NCBI GenBank assembly: GCA_029624765.1
Contig: JARSSO010000028.1
Coordinates: 1 to 64,000, forward strand
Source: Candidatus Contendibacter sp.
Lineage (GTDB): Bacteria; Pseudomonadota; Gammaproteobacteria; Competibacterales; Competibacteraceae
DNA: 64,000 bases
Direction of reading: 5' to 3'
Below, piece after piece: positions 24,474-33,565 of this stretch (the first letter of the stretch is position 1; each line of letters starts with the position of its first letter). A program made the translations under genes and the position numbers. A model generated the notes under the pieces. The model had not been told where the DNA came from. It saw nothing but the letters and a program-made list of their open reading frames with translations, and made no database searches.

Positions 24474-25348
24474 CATGGCTCCGCGGGGGGCCGGCGCGCG
24501 CCGGTTTCGTCGATCCAGGCGCTCACCAGCCGCGCCGGGGTCAGATCGAAGTACACGTTGCGCACGGTCACCGCCGGCCAATCCGGCATCCCCAGTTCCG
24601 CCGCCGCCATTTCCTCCAGTTCCGGCGCGGGTTGGTCCGGCGCGCGCCACTTGAAGCTTTCGCAGCAGACATGGAACGGCACGCCCCGGTCGCGCGCCGC
24701 CAGGGCCAGCGGGTAGGTGCCCGCCTTGTTGACGACCGTTCCGTCGGCCAGCACGCTGTCGGCGCCGACCAGCACGGCGTCGGCCTGGGCGACGAACAGC
24801 CCCATTTGCGCGTCGGTGATGCAGGTGGTCGGCACCCGCCATGCGGAAAGCCGCTCCACCAGTTGGCGCCCCTCGCCCAGCGGCCGCGCCTCGGTGACGA
24901 TCATCCGCAGACCGTCGTCCTTGAGCAGCCGACAGGTTTCCATGACCGTCGAGCTGAGGCTGTGGGTCATCACCGTCCGCCCCGGACCGAGCAGACGGGC
25001 GGCATGAGCGGCGCATTCGGTCACCGCCCGCCGCGAGGCGGCGATCAACGCCTCCGCGCCCTCGGCGGCCAGTTCGCGGGCGGCAGCCAGGGTCGAATCG
25101 GCGGGCGGGGTCGAACTGTCCCGCCAGCGCCGCAGCAGATTCCCGATCGGCGCCATGCTGGGCCGAGCCGCGCTCAGCGCGTCGGCCAGGCCCGACAGCC
25201 CGATCCGCACTTCCAGGGCGTCCACCGCCGGCAGCGTTCGCGCCGCCTCCGCCAACAGTTCCAGAGCGCGCCGGGCCAACTCGCTGGCTCCGCGCGCCCG
25301 ATCATTGCGAATTTCCGCAACCCAAAGGTTGAATTGTGCGAGGATCAT
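24473..25348 (-). CDS. eIF2B/methylthioribose-1-phosphate isomerase-like protein
   Basis: A 291-residue member of the eIF2B alpha/beta/delta-like sugar-phosphate isomerase superfamily. An N-terminal helical region is followed by the Rossmann-like half: TVMTHSLSSTVMETC, VTEARPLGEGRQL, then ADAVLVGADSVLADGTVVNKAGTYPLALAA and FHVCCESFKW. Relatives include MtnA and ribose-1,5-bisphosphate isomerase. The catalytic pair expected for MtnA (Cys in GTD/C motif, Asp) is only partly recognisable: the GADSVLADG segment keeps the Asp. Convergent with acs, no operon partner. The substrate cannot be assigned; a sugar-phosphate isomerase or regulatory role is possible. Confidence 0.7.
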   Translation of the reverse strand: MILAQFNLWVAEIRNDRARGASELARRALELLAEAARTLPAVDALEVRIGLSGLADALSAARPSMAPIGNLLRRWRDSSTPPADSTLAAARELAAEGAEALIAASRRAVTECAAHAARLLGPGRTVMTHSLSSTVMETCRLLKDDGLRMIVTEARPLGEGRQLVERLSAWRVPTTCITDAQMGLFVAQADAVLVGADSVLADGTVVNKAGTYPLALAARDRGVPFHVCCESFKWRAPDQPAPELEEMAAAELGMPDWPAVTVRNVYFDLTPARLVSAWIDETGARRPPAEP

Positions 25349-25434
25349 TGTCCAAAATTCATCAAAAATAACCAGAAACCAGCCGGTACCCCGCCGGCGA
25401 TCCCGCTCACCCCACTTGAATGAGGAGACCGGCC

Positions 25435-25761
25435 ATGAGCGATGTTGACCCCATTATCGGCAATTGGTATCGCAACCAGGAAACCGGCAACGATTTCGAG
25501 GTCGTCGCGCTGGACGAGGACGCCCAGACTATCGAGATCCAATACTTCGACGGCGAACTGGAGGAGTTGGAACTGGACACTTGGTACGAATTGCCGATTG
25601 ACGCCATCGAGGCTCCCGAAGACTGGTCCGGTCCCTTCGACGACATGGATGTGGACGATCTGGGTTACGACGAAGGCAAGGACGAGGACCAGGACGCCGA
25701 TGACGGCGACGACGAACTCAGCGACGAAGACGATCTGCTGTCCGATCGCGACGAGGATTGA
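25435..25761 (+). CDS. hypothetical acidic protein (DUF6763-like)
   Basis: A 108-residue protein. The N-terminal 60 residues are conserved-looking (DPIIGNWYRNQETGNDFEVVALDEDAQTIEIQYFDG in part) with a small beta-barrel pattern. The last 40 residues are almost all Asp/Glu. Similar short acidic proteins are widespread in gammaproteobacteria and are annotated as DUF6763; no function is known. GAGGAG precedes the ATG. It lies 21 nt upstream of the uracil-DNA glycosylase gene and may be co-transcribed with it. Confidence 0.7.
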   Translation: MSDVDPIIGNWYRNQETGNDFEVVALDEDAQTIEIQYFDGELEELELDTWYELPIDAIEAPEDWSGPFDDMDVDDLGYDEGKDEDQDADDGDDELSDEDDLLSDRDED

Positions 25762-25782
25762 GCGCCGATCCCAACTGCCGTG

Positions 25783-26637
25783 ATGATTGATAAACGCCAC
25801 TATCTGGCTGCATTGGACATTCCGCTATGGCTCCCACGCCGGTCGCCGGCCGAGCCGCCGCAAGCCGTGGACTCTCCGCGGCCGGAAACGGAGTCGGAAG
25901 CGAGGATCGCGGCGGAGGAGGGGGGGGGCGAGTGGTTCCCCACCGCCGACCACGCTCCACCCATGGCTGACCACCGGGAACGAGGAGCCGAAACCGCCGT
26001 CGATCCTCCCATCGCCGCGCCGTCTCGCCGGGCGGCGACCATCGCCGGGATGGGCTGGGAGGAACTGGCGGCGGCGGTGCGCGAATGCACCGCTTGCGGA
26101 CTGTGCGCCACCCGCACCCAAACGGTGTTCGGCGTCGGCGACCGCCAGGCGGACTGGCTGGTGATCGGCGAAGCGCCCGGCGCGGATGAAGACCGGCAGG
26201 GCGAACCGTTCGTCGGGCGGGCCGGCAAGCTGCTCAATCCGATGCTGTTGGCGGTCGGCCTGAAACGCGAGCAGGTCTACATCGCCAATGTCTTGAAGTG
26301 CCGCCCGCCGGAGAATCGCGACCCGACCCCGGACGAAGCCGCGCAATGCCGGCCGTTTCTGAACCGGCAAATCGCGCTGATCCGGCCGCGTCTCGTTGTC
26401 GCCGTGGGCCGCGTCGCCGCCCAGAGTTTGCTGGCGACCGATACCCCCATCGGCAAGTTGCGTGGTCGAGTGCATCGCTTGGGACCGGCCCGCGTTCCGC
26501 TGGTGGTGACCTACCATCCCGCCTACCTGCTGCGCTCGCCGCGCGAGAAACGCAAGGTTTGGGACGACCTGCGGCTCGCTCGGCGCGCGCTGGCCACCGA
26601 ACCTTCCGCGCCGGCCGAAGACACCGTCGAACCATGA
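25783..26637 (+). CDS. type 4 uracil-DNA glycosylase (Fe-S)
   Basis: A 284-residue UDG family 4 enzyme. The first ~90 residues are a low-complexity Pro/Glu/Arg extension. The catalytic core then has the Fe-S cysteines CTACGLC and later Cys in [13 protein letters not shown] and AAQCRPF. Motif A is [20 protein letters not shown] and motif B is [12 protein letters not shown]. It removes uracil from DNA arising by cytosine deamination or misincorporation. I use ATG 25783; a GTG precedes it by three bases. It overlaps the rimI start by ATGA (26634-26637). Confidence 0.92.
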   Translation: MIDKRHYLAALDIPLWLPRRSPAEPPQAVDSPRPETESEARIAAEEGGGEWFPTADHAPPMADHRERGAETAVDPPIAAPSRRAATIAGMGWEELAAAVRECTACGLCATRTQTVFGVGDRQADWLVIGEAPGADEDRQGEPFVGRAGKLLNPMLLAVGLKREQVYIANVLKCRPPENRDPTPDEAAQCRPFLNRQIALIRPRLVVAVGRVAAQSLLATDTPIGKLRGRVHRLGPARVPLVVTYHPAYLLRSPREKRKVWDDLRLARRALATEPSAPAEDTVEP

Positions 26638-27101
26638 GCGCTCCGCCAAAACCCGGGATCGGCCGGTTCCGCCCGATGTTGTACGCCGACTTGAAGGAAG
26701 TTCTCGCCATCGAACGGCGGGCCTACCAGTTCGCCTGGACCGATGGCATCCTGCGCGACTGTCTTCGCGCCGGCTATCACTGCCGAGTGCTGGAAACGCC
26801 GCACGGTCTCATTCAGGCCTACGCGGTGATGTCGGCGGCGGTCGGCGAGGCCCATATCCTGAACTTCTGCGTGCGCCCGGAACTGCAAGGGCGCGGTCTG
26901 GCGCGACGGATGCTCGATCACCTGTTGGAGGGGGCGCGCTTGGAGCAGGTCCAGACGATCTTTCTTGAGGTCCGTCTTTCCAATACCCGCGCCATGCGGC
27001 TTTACGCCGCGGCTGGATTTTGCGAGGTTGGCCTGCGGCCCGGTTACTACCCATCGACCAGCGGGCGGGAAGACGCGCTGGTGATGGCCAGGGAGCTGTA
27101 A
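26634..27101 (+). CDS. rimI: ribosomal-protein S18 alanine N-acetyltransferase RimI
   Basis: A 155-residue GNAT acetyltransferase: FRPMLYADLKEVLAIERRAYQFAWTDGILRDCL, the RimI-type start, acetyl-CoA motif A VRPELQGRGLARRMLDHLL, and the C-terminal LEVRLSNTRAMRLYAAAGFCEVGLRPGYY. It acetylates the N-terminal alanine of ribosomal protein S18. It overlaps the UDG stop by 4 nt, and sirB2 follows after 3 nt. UDG4-rimI is a common gammaproteobacterial order. Confidence 0.92.
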   Translation: MSAPPKPGIGRFRPMLYADLKEVLAIERRAYQFAWTDGILRDCLRAGYHCRVLETPHGLIQAYAVMSAAVGEAHILNFCVRPELQGRGLARRMLDHLLEGARLEQVQTIFLEVRLSNTRAMRLYAAAGFCEVGLRPGYYPSTSGREDALVMAREL

Positions 27102-27104
27102 GGC

Positions 27105-27497
27105 ATGTCCGGCTATCTTGCGCTCAAGCATCTGCACCTGACCACCGTGATCCTCAGTTTCGCCCTGTTCGCGTTGCGCGGGCTGTGGATGCTGATGGAT
27201 TCGCCCCAACTCCAGCGACGCTGGGTCCGGATCGCGCCGCATCTGATCGATACCGTGCTGCTGGCCAGCGCCATCGGCCTGACCCTGGTCCTCGGCCAAT
27301 ATCCGTTCGTCAACGGCTGGCTCACCGCCAAGGTGCTGGCCCTGATCGTCTACATCGTGCTCGGCGGCATCGCCCTCCGGCGTGGTCCGACCCGGGCGAT
27401 CCGCGCCACCGCCTGGGTCGCGGCCCTGGCGACGTTCGGCTACATCGTCAGCGTCGCCTTGACCCGCCAGCCGCTCGGTTTTCTAGGAGGGTGGTGA
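27105..27497 (+). CDS. SirB2 family membrane protein
   Basis: A 130-residue protein with four membrane helices, typical of SirB2: LALKHLHLTTVILSFALFALRG, APHLIDTVLLASAIGLTLVLGQYP, GWLTAKVLALIVYIVLGGIALR and a last helix. The His-rich first helix (KHLHLTT) is the family hallmark. Function is poorly defined; it has been linked to invasion-gene regulation in Salmonella by name only. Co-transcribed with rimI (3-nt gap). Confidence 0.85.
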   Translation: MSGYLALKHLHLTTVILSFALFALRGLWMLMDSPQLQRRWVRIAPHLIDTVLLASAIGLTLVLGQYPFVNGWLTAKVLALIVYIVLGGIALRRGPTRAIRATAWVAALATFGYIVSVALTRQPLGFLGGW

Positions 27498-27527
27498 ACC
27501 GCGCCGCCGCCCGTGCCCGCCATCGAA

Positions 27528-27550
27528 AACGCCGCCCCGAAGGCGGCGTT
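27528..27550 (-). terminator. terminator of the phasin-like gene
   Basis: AACGCCGCC-CCGAA-GGCGGCGTT is a perfect 9-bp stem between the convergent sirB2 and phasin-like genes. On the minus strand it is followed by TTTTC-type bases, favouring leftward termination. Confidence 0.7.
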
Positions 27551-27578
27551 CCGGCGCGGCTCCAGGCCCGCGCGGCGC

Positions 27579-27911
27579 TTACCCGAACAGCAAATCCAGC
27601 AGGTTTCGCCGGGCCACCTGGTCGGCCTGGCGGTAGCTGTCGCTGTTCCACCTGGCCAGCGTCCAGCCGTCGTCCAGCATGCGGTGACCGACAAAGCTCA
27701 ACACGGCGAACTGACCGTCCGTAAACTCGTGTAGGCCGCGTGGATCGGTCACCTTGAGCGCCACCTTACACTGAGCGACGCCCAGATCGACATACGCCTT
27801 CAGGCTATCCATTTGCAACGTGGTCCATTGTTCGACCCGCTGGACCACGAACTGATTGGTCCGCTGCAGCGGCCCGACCCACTTACCCATCAACGCAGGC
27901 ATCTGATACAT
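27579..27911 (-). CDS. phasin-like protein
   Basis: A 110-residue helical protein: LQRTNQFVVQRVEQWTTLQMDSLKAYVDLGVAQCK in part, then ALKVTDPRGLHEFTDGQFAVLSFVGHRMLDDG. The pattern (amphipathic helices, 'L..Y.DLGV.Q.KA..KV.DP..L..F...Q') matches phasin-family proteins that coat polyhydroxyalkanoate granules. It is shorter than many phasins. GAGGAGAG precedes the ATG. It stands alone, convergent with sirB2. Assignment is from pattern, so other small PHA-associated proteins are possible. Confidence 0.65.
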   Translation of the reverse strand: MYQMPALMGKWVGPLQRTNQFVVQRVEQWTTLQMDSLKAYVDLGVAQCKVALKVTDPRGLHEFTDGQFAVLSFVGHRMLDDGWTLARWNSDSYRQADQVARRNLLDLLFG

Positions 27912-28111
27912 GGCACTCTCCTCATTGGATATTGTAAACGACCGAAGTATAGCAAAGAATGTTGCGTTGCGACATAAGACATCGGGCGACCCGCGGGACG
28001 ATAAACCCGAAAATTCTTGTGCCCAATGATATACTTAAAACCCGTGGCCTGACCGGCGACCGTCCGCCCCGTTCCGCCACGCCGATTTTGCCCAACTCAG
28101 GGACAACTATC

Positions 28112-29131
28112 ATGCCCATCGGTACTACCATCACTGAATTCATCATCGAAGAACAACGGCAAATCAAAGGGGTTTCGGGCGATTTCACCGCGCTGATCAA
28201 CGATGTCGTCATCGCTTGCAAAGCGATTTCCAGCGCTGTCCGCTACGGCAGCCTGGTGGGCGTTCTGGGTACCGCCGACACCGAGAATATCCAGGGCGAG
28301 ACCCAGAAGAAGCTGGATGTGATTTCCAACAACCTGTTCATCAAGCGCAACGAGTGGGCCGGTCACGTCGCCGCCATGGCTTCCGAGGAGATGAACGACG
28401 TTTACCACCTGCCGACCCAGTATCCGCGCGGCAAGTACCTGCTGGTGTTCGATCCGCTGGACGGGTCTTCCAACACCGACGTCAACGGCGTGGTCGGCAC
28501 CATTTTCTCGATCATGCGCCGCCCCGAGGGCGCGACCGGTGAGCCGACCGAGGACGACTTCCTGCAACCCGGCGGCCGTCAGGTCTGCGCCGGCTACGCT
28601 TTGTACGGGCCGTCGTCGATGATGGTGCTCACCACCGGCCATGGGGTCAACGGCTTCACCCTGGATCAGCGCATCGGCGAATACATCCTGACCAACCCCA
28701 ACATGAAGATTCCCGAGGATGCCCAGGAGTTTTCCATCAATGCCTCCTACATGCGACTCTGGGATCCGCCGGTGCGCCGCTACATCGACGAGTGCCTGGC
28801 GGGCAAGGAAGGCCCGCGCCGCAAGGACTTCAACATGCGCTGGGCCGGCGCGATGATCGCCGACGTGCATCGGGTGCTGTGCCAGGGCGGGGTGTTCCTG
28901 TATCCCATCGACCGCAAACTGCGCGCCAAGAACCAGGAGGGCAAACTGCGGCTGCTGTACGAAGCCAATCCGATGAGTTTCATCGTCGAGCAGGCCGGTG
29001 GGCTGGCCACCACCGGCACCCAGCGGATCATGGAGTTGCAACCGACCGATCTTCATCAGCGCTGTCCGGTGATCCTGGGATCGAGAAACGAAGTCGAGCG
29101 GATCGTTTCCTATCATCTGGAGGCCCAGTGA
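28112..29131 (+). CDS. fbp: fructose-1,6-bisphosphatase class I
   Basis: A 339-residue class I FBPase. Metal and substrate motifs are intact: the [18 protein letters not shown] start, [60 protein letters not shown], and [16 protein letters not shown]. It hydrolyses fructose-1,6-bisphosphate to fructose-6-phosphate in gluconeogenesis, relevant to glycogen storage from acetate. ATG 28112 is the conserved start; the frame extends left without homology. A 200-bp upstream gap has its promoter, but no clear consensus was found. Confidence 0.97.
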   Translation: MPIGTTITEFIIEEQRQIKGVSGDFTALINDVVIACKAISSAVRYGSLVGVLGTADTENIQGETQKKLDVISNNLFIKRNEWAGHVAAMASEEMNDVYHLPTQYPRGKYLLVFDPLDGSSNTDVNGVVGTIFSIMRRPEGATGEPTEDDFLQPGGRQVCAGYALYGPSSMMVLTTGHGVNGFTLDQRIGEYILTNPNMKIPEDAQEFSINASYMRLWDPPVRRYIDECLAGKEGPRRKDFNMRWAGAMIADVHRVLCQGGVFLYPIDRKLRAKNQEGKLRLLYEANPMSFIVEQAGGLATTGTQRIMELQPTDLHQRCPVILGSRNEVERIVSYHLEAQ

Positions 29132-29148
29132 GCCGGTAGTGGCGGTTT

Positions 29149-29174
29149 GACGCTGGCCGCTGGCGGCCAGCGTC
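29149..29174. terminator. strong hairpin after fbp
   Basis: GACGCTGGCC pairs perfectly with GGCCAGCGTC around GCTGGC. No T-run follows, so it may stabilise the fbp 3' end or act as a weak terminator. The next ~155 nt to the FimX-like gene hold nothing else I can support. Confidence 0.5.
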
Positions 29175-29331
29175 GGCGGTTCAGGGGATAATGGAGCGCG
29201 AACAATTCCGACCGCGCGCCAGTTTCCCTTATGCTTGCTAGTATGTTATTCATTGATCGGTGAGGCGTCGGCACAGAGCGCTGACACTCGCTCCCCATCC
29301 GACCGCCGGAACCGCAAGAAGACCGTCCACC

Positions 29332-31821
29332 ATGGAACCGAACATTTCTTCCCCGGAATCGCTCGCTGGCAAGCTGAAGCGTGTTGAGGATCTTGCCGAA
29401 AAACTCGTCTACATCAAATGGAGCCGGGAGTTTTTCGTCTTGCTGCAACGCGCGGCGCGGGATGTGCTGGCGCTGGCTCAGCCGCGAGCGGATTGCCACA
29501 GGATCGCGGTGTTGGCCGAACGGCTGGAGCAACAGATCGGCGAGTGCCTGGAACAAGGCGAACTGCCCCGAGGCGAGGAACGGGAGCGACTGATCGCGGT
29601 GGCGGACGCGCTCTGCCGCGCGACGCCCGGCGCCAACGACAGTGTCCGCAAGACCGCGCCGGGCCAACCTTCATCGGACGAACCTCGCACCGTGCCGCTG
29701 TTTTCGCGCTGGGAAAAAAGCGAACGGTCGAGACCCAGGGTCGTCGGGCCAGCCGCGCTCGAAACGCCGCCGCTGTGGCTGGTGGCGCCGGAATCGGCCA
29801 ACGACCTGGCGCGCAAGCTCGAACAGCGGGGCGGCTATCGGGTGCAGCGCCTCGTCAATCTTATCGAGGCGCAGGCCCTGCTGAACCAATCCCGGCAACC
29901 GGCGGCTCTGCTGATCGATCTGGATCACGCCGCCGACAGCCAGACGATCTTGCAACAGGTCGCCAGCCTGCGTCCGGTCCTGCCAGCGGAAATCCCCCTG
30001 TTCTTCCTGGCCGACCGTGGTGACATCACCGCCCGAATCGACGCGGTGGAAGCTGGCGGGACCGGCTACTTCCTTAAACCGGTCGATTTGCCGCTGTTGT
30101 TGGAATCGCTGGACGAGAGCATTTTCAAGCCACTCCACCATCGCATCCTGATCATGGATGACACGTTGCCCTCCGCGCGCGAAATTGCCCGTTGGCTGGA
30201 CAGTCGCGGCATGGTGACCCAGGTGTTGGCTCAACCCTTGCAAATTCTGCAGGTGCTGGCCAATTTCCAGCCCAGCCTGCTGGTGATGAGCCTGGACCTC
30301 AAGGACGTCGATGGACTGGCGCTGGCCCGATCCATCCATCAACACGAATCATTCCGGGAGTTGCCCATGCTGCTGCTGTCGGCGCAAGCCAACATTGGCT
30401 CGCGGTTGGCCGCGACCGGACTGAGCGGCGAGGCCCTGCTGAGCAAACCCCTGAATCCGGAATCGCTGGTCGCCACCATCGCCAAGCGGTTGCGACAGGG
30501 ACAAGGTCTGTATCGCAAGCTCAGCCAGCTCAGTAATCGGGATACCGTCAGCGGCTTGTACAACCGTCCCTATTTTCTCACCCATCTGGAGCGGGCGCTG
30601 GTCGCCGCTGCCGCCAAGACCCAGCCGGTGGCGATCATGCTGATCGCGCTGGACAATCTGCACGCCGTGGAAAGCCAGGACGTGGCCGCCGCCGACGAAT
30701 TGATCGAACAAGCCGCCCAGCGCCTGAAAATCGCCCTGGGTCCGGATCCGATCGCCGCCCGGTTTGGCGACGCCATTTTCATGGTGTTGCTGGGCTTCAC
30801 CACCCAGGATGCGCTGCTGGCCACGGCGCGCGCGGCGCAGACGAGCCTGGAGACCGACGCCTACCGGCTGGTTGGCGGCGATACCCGGTTGCGGACCAGC
30901 ATCGGCATCAGCATCGCCAGCCCCAACCTGCGCGAGGCCGCCGTCCTGATCCAGCAGGCCGACTTGGCCAGCAGCATGGCGCGGGACAGCAAGGATGCCC
31001 GGATTCACGTTCATCACGGCCGGAGCGCCGAGCAGGACGCGGACCATTCGCGGCAAAAGCGACTGATGGAAGATATCCGCGAGGCCGTGCAGCAGCAGCG
31101 GATGAACCTGCTGTTTCAGCCCATCGTCAGTCTGCGCGGCGACACCACCGAACGCTACGAGGTTCTGCTGCGGATGCGCAACCGCGAGGGCTGGGAGCTG
31201 TTGCCGGAAGTCGTGTTCGCCCTGGTCAAGCGGCACCGGATTGGCATGGTGCTCGATCGCTGGGTCATCGCCCATTCCATCCGGGTGCTGCGCGAGCGGC
31301 AGGCGCGGGGTCAGTCGGTGGTCCTGTTCATCAACATTTCGCCCACCATCCTGCAGGACGAGGAATTGCTGAACTGGCTGCAAGGCGGTCTGAGCAAGAC
31401 CGGGGTACCGGCCGCCAGCCTGGTGTTCGAAATGACGGAAATGGCCGCCGAACTGAACAAGGAGCGGGCGGCACTGGAGTCGTTCCTGCGCGGGCTCAAG
31501 AAACTGGGTTGCGGCCTCTCCCTGGATCATTTCAGTGGCCACGAGCGGGCGCAGGCGCTGGTTCAACTGCTGCAAGTGGATTACGTCAAGCTGGACGGCC
31601 GCTTCATTCAGAATCTGGTCAACGACAAGGATCGCCAGCAACAACTCAACCAACTGGCGCGCACGCTGGCCGCCGCGGGCATCACCACCATCGTCACCGG
31701 CATCGAGGACGCCATGATCCTGCCGACGCTGTGGTCCTGCGGCATCGACTACGTCCAGGGATTCTTCCTGCAACGTCCGCACACCGACATGAGCTACGAC
31801 TTCGAAAACATGGTGTTGTGA
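29332..31821 (+). CDS. FimX-like degenerate GGDEF/EAL signalling protein with two receiver domains
   Basis: An 829-residue cytoplasmic protein. Order: a helical N-terminus (1-110), a degenerate receiver (about 150-255, ALLIDLDHAADSQ), a second receiver (about 265-385, HRILIMDDTLPSARE... VMSLDLKDVDGL...LLSAQ with KP), a GGDEF domain with FGDAIF in place of GGDEF, and an EAL domain. In the EAL domain EAL is YEVLLRMR, DDFG is LDHFSG and DYVKLD is kept. FimX uses EVL and binds rather than cleaves c-di-GMP; this protein looks similar. It lies 5 nt before ampD. The ligand-binding role is inferred; residual phosphodiesterase activity cannot be excluded. Confidence 0.82.
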   Translation: MEPNISSPESLAGKLKRVEDLAEKLVYIKWSREFFVLLQRAARDVLALAQPRADCHRIAVLAERLEQQIGECLEQGELPRGEERERLIAVADALCRATPGANDSVRKTAPGQPSSDEPRTVPLFSRWEKSERSRPRVVGPAALETPPLWLVAPESANDLARKLEQRGGYRVQRLVNLIEAQALLNQSRQPAALLIDLDHAADSQTILQQVASLRPVLPAEIPLFFLADRGDITARIDAVEAGGTGYFLKPVDLPLLLESLDESIFKPLHHRILIMDDTLPSAREIARWLDSRGMVTQVLAQPLQILQVLANFQPSLLVMSLDLKDVDGLALARSIHQHESFRELPMLLLSAQANIGSRLAATGLSGEALLSKPLNPESLVATIAKRLRQGQGLYRKLSQLSNRDTVSGLYNRPYFLTHLERALVAAAAKTQPVAIMLIALDNLHAVESQDVAAADELIEQAAQRLKIALGPDPIAARFGDAIFMVLLGFTTQDALLATARAAQTSLETDAYRLVGGDTRLRTSIGISIASPNLREAAVLIQQADLASSMARDSKDARIHVHHGRSAEQDADHSRQKRLMEDIREAVQQQRMNLLFQPIVSLRGDTTERYEVLLRMRNREGWELLPEVVFALVKRHRIGMVLDRWVIAHSIRVLRERQARGQSVVLFINISPTILQDEELLNWLQGGLSKTGVPAASLVFEMTEMAAELNKERAALESFLRGLKKLGCGLSLDHFSGHERAQALVQLLQVDYVKLDGRFIQNLVNDKDRQQQLNQLARTLAAAGITTIVTGIEDAMILPTLWSCGIDYVQGFFLQRPHTDMSYDFENMVL

Positions 31822-31826
31822 GCGGA

Positions 31827-32384
31827 ATGCGGGTTGATCGGGCCACGGGCTGGCTCGACGCGGCGTGGCGGCGGCTCTCGCCCAATCACGACGAGCGGCC
31901 GGACGGGATGGCGGTGGATCTCATCGTCGTCCATGGCATCAGCCTGCCGCCCGGCCAATTCGGTGGACCCTGGATCGACGCGCTGTTCACCAATACCCTC
32001 GACCCGGACGCCCATCCCTACTTTCGGACCATCGCCGACCTGCGGGTGTCGGCGCATCTGCTGATTCGCCGCGATGGCGATTTGGCGCAGTACGTATCGT
32101 TCCAGCGCCGGGCCTGGCATGCCGGCGCGTCGAGTTTCGCCGGCCGCTCCCGCTGCAACGACTTCAGCATCGGCATCGAGCTGGAAGGCGCCGATCATAT
32201 TCCTTACGACGACCGCCAGTACGCGCGGCTGGCCGAGGTCATCGCCGCGCTGCGAACGGCCTATCCCACCCTGGCGCCCGACCGGCTGGTCGGTCACGCC
32301 GACGTCGCGCCGGGCCGTAAAACCGATCCGGGACCGGCATTCGACTGGGCGCGGCTGCGTCGGCTGCTGGGCGACGCGAACTGA
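31827..32384 (+). CDS. ampD: 1,6-anhydro-N-acetylmuramyl-L-alanine amidase AmpD
   Basis: A 185-residue AmpD. Zinc ligands appear in DLIVVHGISLPPG (His), the central WHAGASSF (His) and VGHADVAPGRKTDPGPAFDW (Asp with His). The RSRCNDFSIGIELEG block is also conserved. It cleaves the L-alanine-anhydroMurNAc bond during peptidoglycan recycling in the cytoplasm. I use ATG 31827; a GTG at 31818 overlaps the upstream stop. It follows the FimX-like gene closely, an ordering common in gammaproteobacteria only for the ampD half. Confidence 0.95.
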   Translation: MRVDRATGWLDAAWRRLSPNHDERPDGMAVDLIVVHGISLPPGQFGGPWIDALFTNTLDPDAHPYFRTIADLRVSAHLLIRRDGDLAQYVSFQRRAWHAGASSFAGRSRCNDFSIGIELEGADHIPYDDRQYARLAEVIAALRTAYPTLAPDRLVGHADVAPGRKTDPGPAFDWARLRRLLGDAN

Positions 32385-32459
32385 CCGCCCGCCGTTCCGT
32401 CCGATGGAAGGCCGCGTGGCTGGCGCTCGACCGAGGCGAGCGACGAGCGCCTTGGATTT

Positions 32460-32924
32460 TCAGCGAGAAGCTCCACTGGGGGTCTCGAACCGCGCTCGGA
32501 TCATTTCCACCCGCTCGCGATTGACGCCAAAGTCGTAATAGCCGGTCCGGGACGCCGAACGGACCTGGACGACGCCAGGTGGGCCGAACAGGAACTCCAC
32601 GTCGTCCACGAAGCCAAACACCGCCGAACGAAATTCGATGTGAAGGTAATCGGGGTCAGCCCGAATCACTCGCGCCCGATCCATGCCATTCAAAACCTCC
32701 AGCAATCTTGCTCGTTCCCTCTCCTTTTCTCCACGATAGCGCAGTGGCTCGATGCGTCGGTCGGCGGCGTCCGCTTGCGACGAAACGCAATTCGGCGAGG
32801 CGGGGCACGGCGCCAGCCGACCTTCGGTCACGCCCGGACTCATCGGCGGTCGCCCGCCCGAACAGCCGCTCACCGCCAAAGCGACCATGATCGCCAATCC
32901 GCCAGCCCACCACATTTTCCGCAT
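32460..32924 (-). CDS. DUF1499 lipoprotein
   Basis: A 154-residue lipoprotein. The signal peptide (MRKMWWAGGLAIMVALAVSGC) ends in lipobox AVSGC. The DUF1499 core is LAPCPASPNCVSSQADAADRRIEPLRY, HIEFRSAVFGFVDDVEFLF, and VQVRSASRTGYYDFGVNRERVEMIRARF. Family function is unknown. I chose ATG 32924, which starts the signal peptide, over the ATG 60 nt upstream. Divergent from the SUF operon regulator and convergent with ampD. Confidence 0.88.
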   Translation of the reverse strand: MRKMWWAGGLAIMVALAVSGCSGGRPPMSPGVTEGRLAPCPASPNCVSSQADAADRRIEPLRYRGEKERERARLLEVLNGMDRARVIRADPDYLHIEFRSAVFGFVDDVEFLFGPPGVVQVRSASRTGYYDFGVNRERVEMIRARFETPSGASR

Positions 32925-33020
32925 GGTCCATTCCTCGCTGAATCGTCGGGTTCCACCGCCACCGCTCGCCGACCCTCTTGGCAAACGCCGCGTTTGGAAT
33001 TATTCTACCCCTAAATAGAA

Positions 33021-33039
33021 CTAATCTAGTACTGATTAG
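33021..33039. promoter_or_regulatory. palindromic operator before the SUF operon
   Basis: CTAATC-N7-GATTAG is a perfect 6+6 inverted repeat 21 nt before the Rrf2-family regulator start. It overlaps the end of a possible promoter (TTGGAA at 32994-32999, 16-nt spacer, TAGAAC at 33016-33021), so a bound repressor would block initiation. The natural ligand is the Rrf2 regulator encoded just downstream. Confidence 0.6.
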
Positions 33040-33059
33040 ACCCGTTACGCGGAGCGTCC

Positions 33060-33536
33060 ATGATTCGTATCACTCGAGAAGCCGACTACGGCATCTTGCT
33101 GATGACCAGTTTGACGCGGGCCGAAGGTCAGCCGCGCAGCGCCGCCGCCTTGGCGCGACAATGTCGCCTGCCGCTGCCAATGGTCAGCAAGATACTCAAG
33201 ACCCTGGCGCGGGCCAGCTTCTTGACCTCGCAGCGCGGTGTGCAAGGCGGCTATAGCCTGACCCGACCACCGGCGGAAATTTCCGCCGCCGACATCATCG
33301 GCGCGCTGGAAGGGCCGCTTGCCATCACCGAATGCAGCGGGGAAAGCCACGAGGGTTGCTCGCGGCAGGATGAGTGCGAGGTCAGCGGCCACTGGCCTCG
33401 CATCAACCGGGCGATTCACGCCGCGTTGCAGAGCATCAGCCTGGCGGAAATGAGCCGTCCCGATGCGCCGCGCCCGCTGCGTTTCCATTCGCCAAGCCGG
33501 ACCGAGATCGCCGGCATTGTTGACCGCGCCGTTTGA
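33060..33536 (+). CDS. sufR: SUF operon Rrf2-family Fe-S regulator
   Basis: A 158-residue Rrf2-family repressor: [18 protein letters not shown] winged-helix start, recognition region [32 protein letters not shown] (in part), and three cysteines in [10 protein letters not shown]...CEVSGHW for an Fe-S cluster. It senses Fe-S status and represses suf when the cluster is bound. It is the first gene of a complete SUF operon and follows a palindromic operator, suggesting autoregulation. I name it sufR by position; 'SUF system Fe-S cluster assembly regulator' is the safer label. Confidence 0.9.
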   Translation: MIRITREADYGILLMTSLTRAEGQPRSAAALARQCRLPLPMVSKILKTLARASFLTSQRGVQGGYSLTRPPAEISAADIIGALEGPLAITECSGESHEGCSRQDECEVSGHWPRINRAIHAALQSISLAEMSRPDAPRPLRFHSPSRTEIAGIVDRAV

Positions 33537-33565
33537 TCCACCGTATTTCGAACCGGAATCCCGCC

